From an uncultured Collinsella sp. (GTDB lineage: Bacteria; Actinomycetota; Coriobacteriia; Coriobacteriales; Coriobacteriaceae), in assembly GCA_958428675.1 (NCBI GenBank), contig CAUAGV010000051.1, forward strand, positions 1-10,014: a stretch of 10,014 nucleotides of DNA, given 5' to 3'. The notes under the pieces were generated by a model that was not told the origin of the DNA, made no database searches, and was given only the letters and a program-made list of their open reading frames with translations. Positions 1-6,333 of the stretch are shown here, piece by piece (the first letter of the stretch is position 1; each line of letters opens with the position of its first letter). A program made the translations under genes and the position numbers.

Positions 1-1087
1 CCCCTTTCTGTTCGGCAAGCCAGTAGTCGCGAAACAGGGGCAGGGCGACATCGATGGTTCCGTTGGAAAGGGCTTTGAGCATTTGCTGGTTATTTGAGAT
101 CGCGACTGTTGTAACCGTAATGCCAAACTTGTCGTGCAGCGTCGTTGCAAGCGAGGCGAGCGACCCTTCCATCTCGCCGTCGCCATTTTGCGTGCAGTAG
201 GGAAGTTGGTTTTTAAGATAGCCGAGCGTGATGGTGTTGCCGTTTGCTTTGAGCCAGGAGGTCTCGGTGCCGGTGAGCGATGATGAACCGCTGTTTTGGG
301 CCGAATAGCTCGATTTGACTTCGTCGTTATAGCGTGGGTTGACGCGGGCGATTGCCGTCATGGCGGCATTGATGTCATTCATCAAATCGGGGCGGCTTTT
401 GGGAACGGCAAAATAGTAGTCGCTCGAGCCTACGTAGAACATGGGCGACGCATCGGGCGACGAAATGGTGTCGTTCATGATGACGGCGTCGACCTCGCCG
501 TCTGCAAGCGCCTCAAAGAGGGCACTGCCGGTGTCGATTTCTTTATAGGTGCAGGTAACGCCTTCGTCGGCGAGCCACTGCTGGCCGACGATAGTTTGCA
601 TAACGCCAGAGTTGCAGCCGATGGTAAGGCCTTGGAGCGCTTGGGGGTCGCCCTTGGCAAGGTCGTCGCGATCGGGTCTGGCGTAGATGTAGTAGCGCTC
701 GGTGCCCTCGGGGTTCGAGGAAAAGAGCAGCTTTTGCTCGCGTTCTGGTGAATACGAGATGTTGGGCATGAGGTCGATTTCGCCCGCCTCGAGCATGTCC
801 ATAAGCTCGGTGAAGGTGCCGGAGACGTATTCGTATTGCCAGCCCTTTGTGTAATACGAGAGGGTCTGGAGGTACTCGTAGCCCCATCCCGAGAGGCGCT
901 CGCCCGGTGCACCTTCCTGGAAGCCCTTGTTGTTGACGAGCCAGCCAACGCGGACCGTCTTGGCCTGCTGGTCGGAGTCGGCGGCAAAGGCGGGGGCGGG
1001 CATGGCGGCGCTCAGTACGGCGAGTGCGGCCAGCGCGACGGCCAGGGTGCGATATAGGGTTAAGCGAAGGACGGCGGAAGGTTTCAC
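1..1087 (-). CDS. Secreted tandem solute-binding-domain protein (N-terminal part), probable sensor
   Basis: A continuous frame of 362 codons runs off the left edge without a stop, so the C-terminus is missing. The start is GTG at 1087-1085, with an AGGA Shine-Dalgarno 6 nt upstream. Residues 1-35 form a Sec signal peptide: basic N-terminus, Ala/Leu-rich core, and AFA before the cut. Residues about 44-262 form a complete family-3 solute-binding domain (SBP_bac_3), with the family-like patterns GTFTELMDMLEAGEIDLMPN (90-109), an ISYSPER stretch (110-116) and LADGEVDAVI (194-203). From about residue 285 a second domain of the same kind begins (TITLGYL, then LKALSNGTIDVALPL at 337-351) and is cut off. 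Tandem Venus-flytrap domains are typical of BvgS/EvgS-type membrane sensors, and single or tandem ones also precede diguanylate cyclase modules. An output domain beyond the edge is therefore likely but unseen. A plain ABC-transporter binding protein is less likely, because those normally carry one such domain. No ligand can be inferred. Confidence 0.85.
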   Translation of the reverse strand, partial: MKPSAVLRLTLYRTLAVALAALAVLSAAMPAPAFAADSDQQAKTVRVGWLVNNKGFQEGAPGERLSGWGYEYLQTLSYYTKGWQYEYVSGTFTELMDMLEAGEIDLMPNISYSPEREQKLLFSSNPEGTERYYIYARPDRDDLAKGDPQALQGLTIGCNSGVMQTIVGQQWLADEGVTCTYKEIDTGSALFEALADGEVDAVIMNDTISSPDASPMFYVGSSDYYFAVPKSRPDLMNDINAAMTAIARVNPRYNDEVKSSYSAQNSGSSSLTGTETSWLKANGNTITLGYLKNQLPYCTQNGDGEMEGSLASLATTLHDKFGITVTTVAISNNQQMLKALSNGTIDVALPLFRDYWLAEQKG

Positions 1088-1174
1088 ATGCAATCCTATC
1101 GAGTCGAGACAATTTCACATAAGGATACCAGCTCAGCCTGCCCATTCAGCCGCTGCACCGCTAAACGGTCACTC

Positions 1175-1232
1175 CCGGCAGTTGGGGACAGTCCCTTTCT
1201 GCCGGCACAAAAGGAACGTCCCCAACTGCCGG
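1175..1232. repeat. 58-bp near-perfect palindrome (REP/MITE-like element)
   Basis: The arms CCGGCAGTTGGGGAC (1175-1189) and GTCCCCAACTGCCGG (1218-1232) are perfect 15-nt inverted repeats. The symmetry continues to the centre at 1203/1204, where TGCCGGCA sits at 1200-1207. In all, 25 of 29 base pairs match. The element lies between the divergent starts of the sensor gene and the channel gene. It is not a normal terminator: it has no T-tract and lies upstream of both genes. Its form, two inverted REP-like half-units, fits a dispersed intergenic repeat. No second copy is visible in this window, so the repeat status is inference. Confidence 0.7.
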
Positions 1233-1284
1233 TTGTGGGACAATACCGAGCGAATGTGATTGGGCGTCTGGGAAAGGGGTTGCG

Positions 1285-1710
1285 ATGAACAAGTTGAGGA
1301 CGCTTGCCGACGTGTTGCGCCAGGCTGGCTTTGCGCGCATCACGGGCCTGTTTCTTATCTTCTATCTGCTGTGCTCGACGGCCGTCTGGCTGTCCGAGCC
1401 TACGACCCTTACGTTTGGCGACGGCCTCTGGTTTAGCTTTGAGACCGTATCGACGATCGGCTTTGGCGATATTCCGGCCGAGACACCGGTTGCCCGCGCG
1501 ATCACCGTTGTCCTGAGCGTCATCAGCATCTTCTACATTGCCATGCTCACGGGCGTGGCGGTGAACTACTGCAATACGCTCATCAAGATGCGTCAAAAGG
1601 ACACCATGGCGCGCTTCATGGGCGATCTTGAGCATTTGGAAGAGCTCGATCGTGACGAGCTCGCCGACCTGTCGCGCCGTGTGCGCGAGTACCGTCGCCG
1701 GCAACGTTAG
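1285..1710 (+). CDS. Two-TM potassium channel family protein
   Basis: This 141-residue protein has the layout of a minimal K+ channel subunit (Ion_trans_2 family). TM1 is at about 18-36, the pore helix at 46-56 and the selectivity filter TIGFGD at 57-62, a variant of the canonical TVGYGD. TM2 follows at about 71-95. Residues 104-141 are a charged, probably helical tail rich in Glu, Asp and Arg, without an RCK/TrkA_N nucleotide-binding domain. Four such subunits normally assemble in the cytoplasmic membrane to form one pore. The ATG is preceded by GGAAAGGGG with a short spacer. The next gene starts 36 nt downstream on the same strand, so the two may be co-transcribed. The channel family is clear from the filter; the gating signal is not visible. 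The filter Tyr-to-Phe change is known in functional K+ channels and does not imply loss of selectivity. Confidence 0.85.
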   Translation: MNKLRTLADVLRQAGFARITGLFLIFYLLCSTAVWLSEPTTLTFGDGLWFSFETVSTIGFGDIPAETPVARAITVVLSVISIFYIAMLTGVAVNYCNTLIKMRQKDTMARFMGDLEHLEELDRDELADLSRRVREYRRRQR

Positions 1711-1733
1711 AACGGGCGCCGCGTGTCACGACG

Positions 1734-1740
1734 AGGGGGA
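1734..1740 (+). promoter_or_regulatory. Shine-Dalgarno fixing the LOG-family start at 1747
   Basis: AGGGGGA lies 6 nt before the ATG at 1747. The in-frame GTG at 1723 would place this site inside the coding sequence and would add eight residues before the conserved beta strand, so 1747 is preferred. Confidence 0.7.
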
Positions 1741-1746
1741 CTGAAT

Positions 1747-2280
1747 ATGAATATCACGGTATACCTGGGCGCCAGCGTCGGTAACGACCCAGCGTTTCTG
1801 CCTGCGGTGCAAGAGCTGGGCAACTGGATTGGCTCCAACGGGCACGCGCTGGTATACGGCGGGTCCAAATCGGGCCTGATGGGTGCGCTCGCCGATAGCG
1901 TACTCGATGCCGATGGACACGTGACGGGCGTGGAGCCGAGCTTTTTTATCGAGGCCGAGTTTCAACATGACGGTATCGACGACCTCATCGTGACGAGTGA
2001 CATGGCCGAGCGTAAGGCCAAGATGATCGAGCTTGGCGACGCGTTCATCGCCTTTCCCGGTGGGACGGGCACGCTCGAGGAGATTGCCGAGGTCATGTCC
2101 GCGGTGTCGTTGGGGCATCTGAGTGCTCCGTGCATCCTGTACAACCTCGGGGGCTACTACAACGACCTCAAGTCGCTGCTCGGGCACATGATTGATAAGG
2201 GCTTATCGAGCCCGCAACGCCAGCAGGGGATCTACTTTGCCGACGATTTGCGCGAGATTGCCTCGATTATCAACGGATAA
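1747..2280 (+). CDS. LOG-family (TIGR00730) Rossmann-fold nucleotide 5'-monophosphate phosphoribohydrolase
   Basis: This 177-residue protein matches the LOG/YvdD family, often called lysine-decarboxylase-like in older annotations. Family members remove the base from (cytokinin-type) nucleoside 5'-monophosphates, giving ribose 5-phosphate and free base. Visible hallmarks are the N-terminal strand MNITVYLGAS, the glycine-rich YGGSKSGLMGALAD (37-50), the arginine-containing MAERKAKM (86-93; R89), and the diagnostic PGGTGTLEE (104-112; E112 is the conserved acid). These residues form the phosphate/ribose site at the dimer interface, so an active enzyme is expected. The usual family length is 180-195 residues, so this protein is slightly short at its N-terminus. 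It lies 36 nt after the channel gene on the same strand. Its true substrate in bacteria of this kind is often unknown. Cytokinin-type activity is the family assignment and should not be read as a demonstrated role here. Confidence 0.9.
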   Translation: MNITVYLGASVGNDPAFLPAVQELGNWIGSNGHALVYGGSKSGLMGALADSVLDADGHVTGVEPSFFIEAEFQHDGIDDLIVTSDMAERKAKMIELGDAFIAFPGGTGTLEEIAEVMSAVSLGHLSAPCILYNLGGYYNDLKSLLGHMIDKGLSSPQRQQGIYFADDLREIASIING

Positions 2281-2315
2281 GTCTTGAGCCTGCTCCGCTA
2301 TGACTCCCAATGGTG

Positions 2316-2334
2316 CCGTTTGCAGCGCAGACGG
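2316..2334 (+). terminator. Small hairpin after the LOG gene, possible weak terminator
   Basis: CCGTTTGC (2316-2323) pairs with GCAGACGG (2327-2334) around a 3-nt AGC loop: 8 bp including one G·U. It lies 35 nt after the stop codon and upstream of the next gene's probable -10. It lacks a following T-run, so termination would be inefficient or factor-assisted. Confidence 0.35.
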
Positions 2335-2360
2335 TTGGCTCGTTCGGGCAACGCTCGCTC

Positions 2361-2366
2361 TACAAT
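2361..2366 (+). promoter_or_regulatory. Possible -10 element (TACAAT) for the ClC gene
   Basis: TACAAT is a 5/6 match to the -10 consensus, in a locally AT-rich patch 40 nt before the ClC start. The best -35-like hexamer, TTGGCT at 2335-2340, would give a 20-bp spacer, which is longer than ideal. Confidence 0.35.
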
Positions 2367-2405
2367 AAAACGTATCTTTGTCGATTTTGACCACGGGAGG
2401 TCCCG

Positions 2406-3695
2406 ATGGATAACCTTGCAAAACCCAAAAACCGTGCGCTGTTTTTAGTTAGCGTTGCCGTGACCGGTGCGTTCGCAGGCGCCGCGGTCTGGCTGTTCTT
2501 TTTTGCGATGGAGCACGGTATCGACTATCTGTGGACCGAGATTCCGCACGCGCTGGGCGTCGCTTCGCCCGAGCTTGCCAGTGGCCCGTTTGGCTTTTTA
2601 CCGTACCCGTTTTTTGTCTGCCTGCTGGGCGGCCTGTTAATCGGTCTGTACGAGAAGATGACAGGCACCAAGACCGATGACCTCAATCAGGTCATGGCCA
2701 AGGTTAAACAAGACGGTCGCTACCCGTACGACAACCTGGGCAAGCTTTCGCTCGCGGCATTGCTGCCGCTGCTGTTTGGCGGAAGTATTGGGCCGGAGGC
2801 CGGCCTGACCGGCGTTATCGCGGGTCTGTGCAGCTGGGTCGGCGACCGCATGCGTCGCTTTGGCGCCGAGTTTAGGGAGCTCACGCTGCTGGGCACCCAG
2901 GCTGCCCTGACGGCGCTCTTTACCGCGCCCGTGTTTGGCTTTGTGGCGCCGCTCGCCGGTAGCGCCGACGGCGACGAGGACCCCGCATCCGATGAGATCA
3001 CCATCAAGCTCCCCAAGGCGCAAAAGACTGTGGTCTACGGCATTGCGATTGCCGGCGGTCTGGGCACCTACCTGCTGCTTGGCCAGCTTGTGGGCGGCGG
3101 CATGGGCATGCCCAGGTTCGAGTCCGCCGAGGTGGGCAACCTGGAGCTTGCCTGGCTTATCCCCCTGTCTCTCGTCGGTACGGTCTGTGGCTGGCTGTAC
3201 TTTGTCTCCGAGCATGCAAGCGAGGCGCTGTCCCATGCAATAGGGGAGCGCCCCGTCGTCAAGGCCATGCTGGCTGGTCTGGCGCTCGCCATCTGCGGCA
3301 CAGTTCTGCCTTATACCATGTTTGCCGGTGAGACCCAGGCCGACGTACTTATGGAGACCTACCTCACCATCCCCGCCGGTGTGCTCATCGCGACCGGTCT
3401 TGTCAAGGCCATGCTGACACCCGCCCTCATCAACATGGGCTGGCGTGGCGGCCATTTCTTCCCGGTTATCTTCTCGGGCGTGAGCCTGGGCTACGGCCTT
3501 GCCATCCTCACCGGCGCAGATCCGGTCTTTTGCGTCGTCGTCTGCACGGCATCGACGATGGGCGCCGTTATGCGCCAGCCTGTTATGGTTGTGGGCCTGC
3601 TGCTCATGTGCTTCCCGCTCAAGGGTATCGTCTGCATGATCATCGCGGCCGTCATCGCCGCCGGCATTCCGTTGCCCAAGCCGCTGCGCAAGTAG
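2406..3695 (+). CDS. ClC-family chloride/anion channel or H+-coupled antiporter
   Basis: This 429-residue, very hydrophobic protein carries the ClC signature regions in the right order. GGSIGPEAGLTG (125-136) corresponds to the GREGP loop, with E131 in the place of the external gating glutamate. TAPVFGFVAPL is at 173-183, FAGE at 306-309, and GWRGGHFFPVIFSG (345-358) corresponds to the GGxFxP anion-binding loop. Together they form the ion pathway of a homodimeric membrane protein. The length matches prokaryotic ClCs without cytoplasmic CBS domains. The retained gating Glu is compatible with anion/proton exchange, but the second (internal) proton glutamate cannot be placed with confidence, so channel versus antiporter is open. 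An acidic insert (residues 186-197) lies between helices. The ATG follows GGGAGG with a 5-nt spacer. The gene is convergent with the EamA gene to its right and has its own likely promoter upstream. Confidence 0.88.
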   Translation: MDNLAKPKNRALFLVSVAVTGAFAGAAVWLFFFAMEHGIDYLWTEIPHALGVASPELASGPFGFLPYPFFVCLLGGLLIGLYEKMTGTKTDDLNQVMAKVKQDGRYPYDNLGKLSLAALLPLLFGGSIGPEAGLTGVIAGLCSWVGDRMRRFGAEFRELTLLGTQAALTALFTAPVFGFVAPLAGSADGDEDPASDEITIKLPKAQKTVVYGIAIAGGLGTYLLLGQLVGGGMGMPRFESAEVGNLELAWLIPLSLVGTVCGWLYFVSEHASEALSHAIGERPVVKAMLAGLALAICGTVLPYTMFAGETQADVLMETYLTIPAGVLIATGLVKAMLTPALINMGWRGGHFFPVIFSGVSLGYGLAILTGADPVFCVVVCTASTMGAVMRQPVMVVGLLLMCFPLKGIVCMIIAAVIAAGIPLPKPLRK

Positions 3696-3789
3696 CACGG
3701 TAGCGCGCGGGCAATACAAACATCTCAAGCCCGGTGTGGGCGCTGTGTCACGGATTTGCGGGTGGACTGAATCTCGCCTGGCACCGACG

Positions 3790-4665
3790 CTACTTCCAAA
3801 TCGCGAGCGCGGCGGTGCCCAGTACGATGAGGGCGAGACCGATGGCGCCACGTCGTGAGAGTTTTTCGTTGAAGGCCAGGCGTGCGAACAGCACCGATAC
3901 GACAATCGATAGTTTGTCGATTTGCACGACGACGCTCACCTGGCCTGCAGCGATGGCGTAGTAGTACAGCAGCCATGACGCGCCGGTCGCGATGCCCGAT
4001 GCCGCGAGAAACGCGAGTTCGCGCGGGTCAATGCGCACGACATGCTCCAGCTTTCCCTTGGCAATCACAATCGCCCATGCCATAACCAGTACCACGCAGG
4101 TGCGGATTGCCGTAGCCAGGTTTGACTCGACACCTTCGATGCCAATCTTGGCGAGGACGGAGGTGAGTGCTGCGAACACGGCGGCGCCAAGGGCGTAAGC
4201 GAGCCAGGTTCGGTCTTGCTTGTGCCCTGCGCCGGCGGACTGCTTTTTCTCGATCATCAAAAAGGTGCCGAGCGTGATGACGGCGGTTCCCGCGAGTTTG
4301 ACCGCCAGGTTGCCTGTCTCACCAAACAGCACAATGGCGATGAGGACGGCGAGCACGGTGCTCATCTTGTCGACGGGTACAACCTTGTTGACGTTTCCGA
4401 TACTGAGAGCCTTAAAGTAGCAGATCCACGAGGCGCCGGTGGCGAGTCCCGAGAGGGTGAGGAATAGCCAGGCCTTGGCGGGAATGGCGCCGATTGCTCC
4501 GATGGATCCAGAAATGCTCGCCATTGCCCAGGCAAATACGAGCACCACGCAAGTACGGATGGCGGTCGCAACATCGGAGTCGGTGTGCCTGATGCCGCAT
4601 TTGGCCAAAATGGATGTGATGCCGGCAAAGAAAGCCGATGCAAATGCTGCCGTAACCCACGACAC
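3790..4665 (-). CDS. EamA/DMT-superfamily transporter with two near-equivalent halves
   Basis: This 291-residue membrane protein has about ten predicted helices in two EamA repeats, residues 3-137 and 154-289, joined by a short polar linker (139-152). It is a drug/metabolite-type exporter or importer of unknown substrate. The halves are strikingly alike. Each contains ATAIRTCVVLV (33-43 and 184-194), a following AWA, then ATGASW (75-80 and 226-231) and a VDK/IDK motif (98-100 and 249-251). A hand alignment gives about 47% identity over about 114 positions, far above the usual weak similarity between EamA halves. Each half resembles the stand-alone ~140-residue EamA proteins of the COG2510 type, which suggests fusion of a duplicated single-domain gene. 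The start is GTG at 4665-4663, preceded by AGGAGGTG. The gene lies 68 nt downstream of the ABC permease on the same strand and may be read as the operon's last gene. No clear separate promoter is visible. Confidence 0.88.
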   Translation of the reverse strand: MSWVTAAFASAFFAGITSILAKCGIRHTDSDVATAIRTCVVLVFAWAMASISGSIGAIGAIPAKAWLFLTLSGLATGASWICYFKALSIGNVNKVVPVDKMSTVLAVLIAIVLFGETGNLAVKLAGTAVITLGTFLMIEKKQSAGAGHKQDRTWLAYALGAAVFAALTSVLAKIGIEGVESNLATAIRTCVVLVMAWAIVIAKGKLEHVVRIDPRELAFLAASGIATGASWLLYYYAIAAGQVSVVVQIDKLSIVVSVLFARLAFNEKLSRRGAIGLALIVLGTAALAIWK

Positions 4666-4733
4666 GGGTTGGACACCTCCTCATAATAGACCGCGCCAGA
4701 TCTGCGGCGCATGCCCGATGATACCGCGCTCGC

Positions 4734-5432
4734 CTACAGGTCGCGTGCCCGGTAGACCTTGGTGCTGACGATGCAGCTAAGTGCACATAGCACGAGGGCC
4801 AGTACGGCGATTCCTGCGCACAGGCAGCCGAGGACGGCAGGGTCGGGGTTTGCCCCGGCAATCGACATGAGCCAGTTGCCGATGGGGTTGGAGGAGCTCA
4901 GCGTGGCCATGGCAAGGCATCCGAGCAGGGCAAACAGGCCGACGGAAAAGCGCAGCGCCTCCATGTGTCCAAATCGGAAGAACAGCGGCTGTGCCAGAAA
5001 CACCATCATGAGGGAGATGAGCATCGATGCGGCGGAGGCTATTGTGGTCTCAAAGACGATCTGTCCCGTCGAGGGCATGCCCGCGCTGTTGAAGAGCGGG
5101 ATAGAGACGATGCCCAGAAGCGCGGCGGCGCACGCCATGACGGCCGAGAAGACAATGATGCTCAGGTAGCGTGCACAGATGATGTCTTTGCGCGAGATGG
5201 GCAGCGTTGCCCGATAACGCTCCCATCCGTTTTGATTGTCGTAGCCGGCCAGCGAGTTCATGACCACGATGGGCGACATGGCACTGACCGCGCAGGCGCC
5301 GGCGCTCATACCGGAATCGCCATCCGATGCGTTGGCGAGGGTCAGTACGACGAAGATGAACAGGCCGACGCCCGCGATGCTCGGGACAAGCGTGCGGACG
5401 ATGGCGAGCTCAGACATAAAGGCGCGTTTCAT
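4734..5432 (-). CDS. ABC-2 type transporter permease subunit
   Basis: This 232-residue protein has about six hydrophobic segments, near 12-31, 44-62, 88-112, 128-150, 160-178 and 200-222. After the second segment comes the cytoplasmic motif NGWERYRATLPISRKDI (68-84), typical of the ABC2_membrane_5-like permeases that pair with GntR-controlled ATPases. There the 'LP(I/L)S(R/K)' stretch forms the coupling region facing the ATPase. The start codon overlaps the ATPase stop codon by 4 nt (ATGA), which indicates translational coupling and supports a common complex. Such complexes export or sense lipids, peptides or cell-wall antibiotics; the substrate here is unknown. No separate substrate-binding or MacB-like extracellular domain is present, so the complex is probably a dimer of ATPase and permease subunits. 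The C-terminus is short and basic (VYRARDL). Confidence 0.85.
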   Translation of the reverse strand: MKRAFMSELAIVRTLVPSIAGVGLFIFVVLTLANASDGDSGMSAGACAVSAMSPIVVMNSLAGYDNQNGWERYRATLPISRKDIICARYLSIIVFSAVMACAAALLGIVSIPLFNSAGMPSTGQIVFETTIASAASMLISLMMVFLAQPLFFRFGHMEALRFSVGLFALLGCLAMATLSSSNPIGNWLMSIAGANPDPAVLGCLCAGIAVLALVLCALSCIVSTKVYRARDL

Positions 5433-6310
5433 TTCGAAGCCCCTTTCAGCATGAGGCGCAGATAGTCATCAATGGTTGCCCGATCGCAGGGAATCTCGGG
5501 AAAGGCCTCGAGCGTATCGCGACGGTTGGGCACGAGCACGTCCACGCTATAGGCGTGGTGGGCGGCACAGGCGCCTTCGACGCAAGCCATGAGCTCGGAC
5601 GCCTGTGCTTGGGTGCAGTGGGCGATGCCGGCGCAGTCGGTAATGTTCTCGCGCGGCAGGTCAAATACGATCGAGCCGTTATCGATGCAGATGACGCGGT
5701 CGGCAGCGCGATCGAGGTCGGATGTAATGTGGCTTGAGAGCAGCACGCTGCGCTGGCCGTCGGAAACAAAGGCGAGTAGCTCATCGAGCAGTTCCTCACG
5801 CGCCATGGGATCGAGGCCCGCAGTGGCTTCGTCCAAAACGAGCAGCTTGGCATGGTGACTGAGCGCGCAGGCGAGCTGCAGCTTCATGCCCATGCCGCGG
5901 GAGAGGTCCTTGACCTTCGTCTTGGGATCGAGGCCAAATCGGTCGATGAATCCGGCGAACGTTTCGCAGCTCCACGTGGGATATGCCGGGCCTACGAGCC
6001 TCTCGACCTGGCCCACCTTGAGCGTGGAGGGGAAGGGACACGTGTCCAGGACGAGGCCGATGCGGGAGCGCAGGTGGCGCTGAGTCTCGTCGGGCGCGTC
6101 GGCGCCATAGCGCTGCCCAAACAGGTGCACCTCGCCGGCATCGAGCTTTATAAGCCCGAGCGCGGCGCGAATGGTCGTTGTCTTGCCGGCGCCGTTTGCG
6201 CCCACAAAGCCGACGATCTGGCCGGGCTCTACGGCGAGTGTGACCTCTCGCAACGAAAAACGGTCGCTCACACGGCGTGAGATGCCTTTGAGTTCTAAAA
6301 GGTTTTGCAT
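5429..6310 (-). CDS. ABC transporter ATP-binding protein
   Basis: This 293-residue ATPase has Walker A GANGAGKTT (37-45), the signature stretch LSRGMGMKLQLA (136-147), Walker B LLVLDEATAGLD (156-167) and the H-loop histidine H194 in LLSSHITSD. The signature is LSRGM rather than LSGGQ, a form common in ATPases of GntR-controlled ABC-2 cassettes. Where a Q-loop glutamine is expected (about 86-92, GLVLDTCPF), none is obvious. Residues 220-293 form a C-terminal extension beyond the ATPase core. The chosen start is the ATG at 6310, with AAGAAAGG 7 nt upstream. The frame stays open much further upstream to 6775, but that stretch crosses gntR in another frame, has no ABC homology and is not coding. 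It should drive the overlapping permease (4-nt overlap). It lies 23 nt after the GntR gene and is surely in its operon. Confidence 0.92.
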   Translation of the reverse strand: MQNLLELKGISRRVSDRFSLREVTLAVEPGQIVGFVGANGAGKTTTIRAALGLIKLDAGEVHLFGQRYGADAPDETQRHLRSRIGLVLDTCPFPSTLKVGQVERLVGPAYPTWSCETFAGFIDRFGLDPKTKVKDLSRGMGMKLQLACALSHHAKLLVLDEATAGLDPMAREELLDELLAFVSDGQRSVLLSSHITSDLDRAADRVICIDNGSIVFDLPRENITDCAGIAHCTQAQASELMACVEGACAAHHAYSVDVLVPNRRDTLEAFPEIPCDRATIDDYLRLMLKGASK

Positions 6311-6317
6311 GGTATAG

Positions 6318-6325
6318 CCTTTCTT
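6318..6325 (-). promoter_or_regulatory. Shine-Dalgarno fixing the ABC ATPase start
   Basis: On the minus strand AAGAAAGG lies 7 nt before the ATG at 6310, inside the 23-nt gap after the GntR stop codon. It supports initiation here rather than at the far upstream in-frame ATG. Confidence 0.7.
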
Positions 6326-6333
6326 GCAGATGG

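Noticed and set aside
296..751. Plus-strand open frame of 151 codons opposite the sensor gene
   Set aside because: The minus-strand frame has a signal peptide and clear solute-binding motifs over the same bases; the plus-strand product has no family pattern.
1088..1174. Promoter for the sensor gene in the divergent gap
   Set aside because: TATCCT- and TTATGT-like hexamers exist on the minus strand, but none has a -35 partner at 16-18 bp; not enough for a call.
1723..1746. Earlier GTG start for the LOG-family gene
   Set aside because: It would bury the AGGGGGA ribosome site within the coding region and add an Arg/Gly-rich stretch not found before the first beta strand of the family.
3702..3744. 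Possible bidirectional terminator between the convergent ClC and EamA genes
   Set aside because: AGCGC/GCGCT and CGGGC/GCCCG can pair, but only 5+5 bp with a 16-nt loop, unequal internal bulges and no T-tract on either strand.
2637..3905. Open frame of 422 codons antisense to the ClC gene
   Set aside because: It is His/Arg/Gln-rich with no hydrophobic or motif pattern, and it runs past the ClC end into the EamA gene in another frame. It is a shadow of codon bias.
4666..4733. Possible promoter (TATTAT on the minus strand) for the EamA gene
   Set aside because: The hexamer lies directly against the Shine-Dalgarno, so the transcript would start inside the ribosome site, and no -35 hexamer fits upstream.
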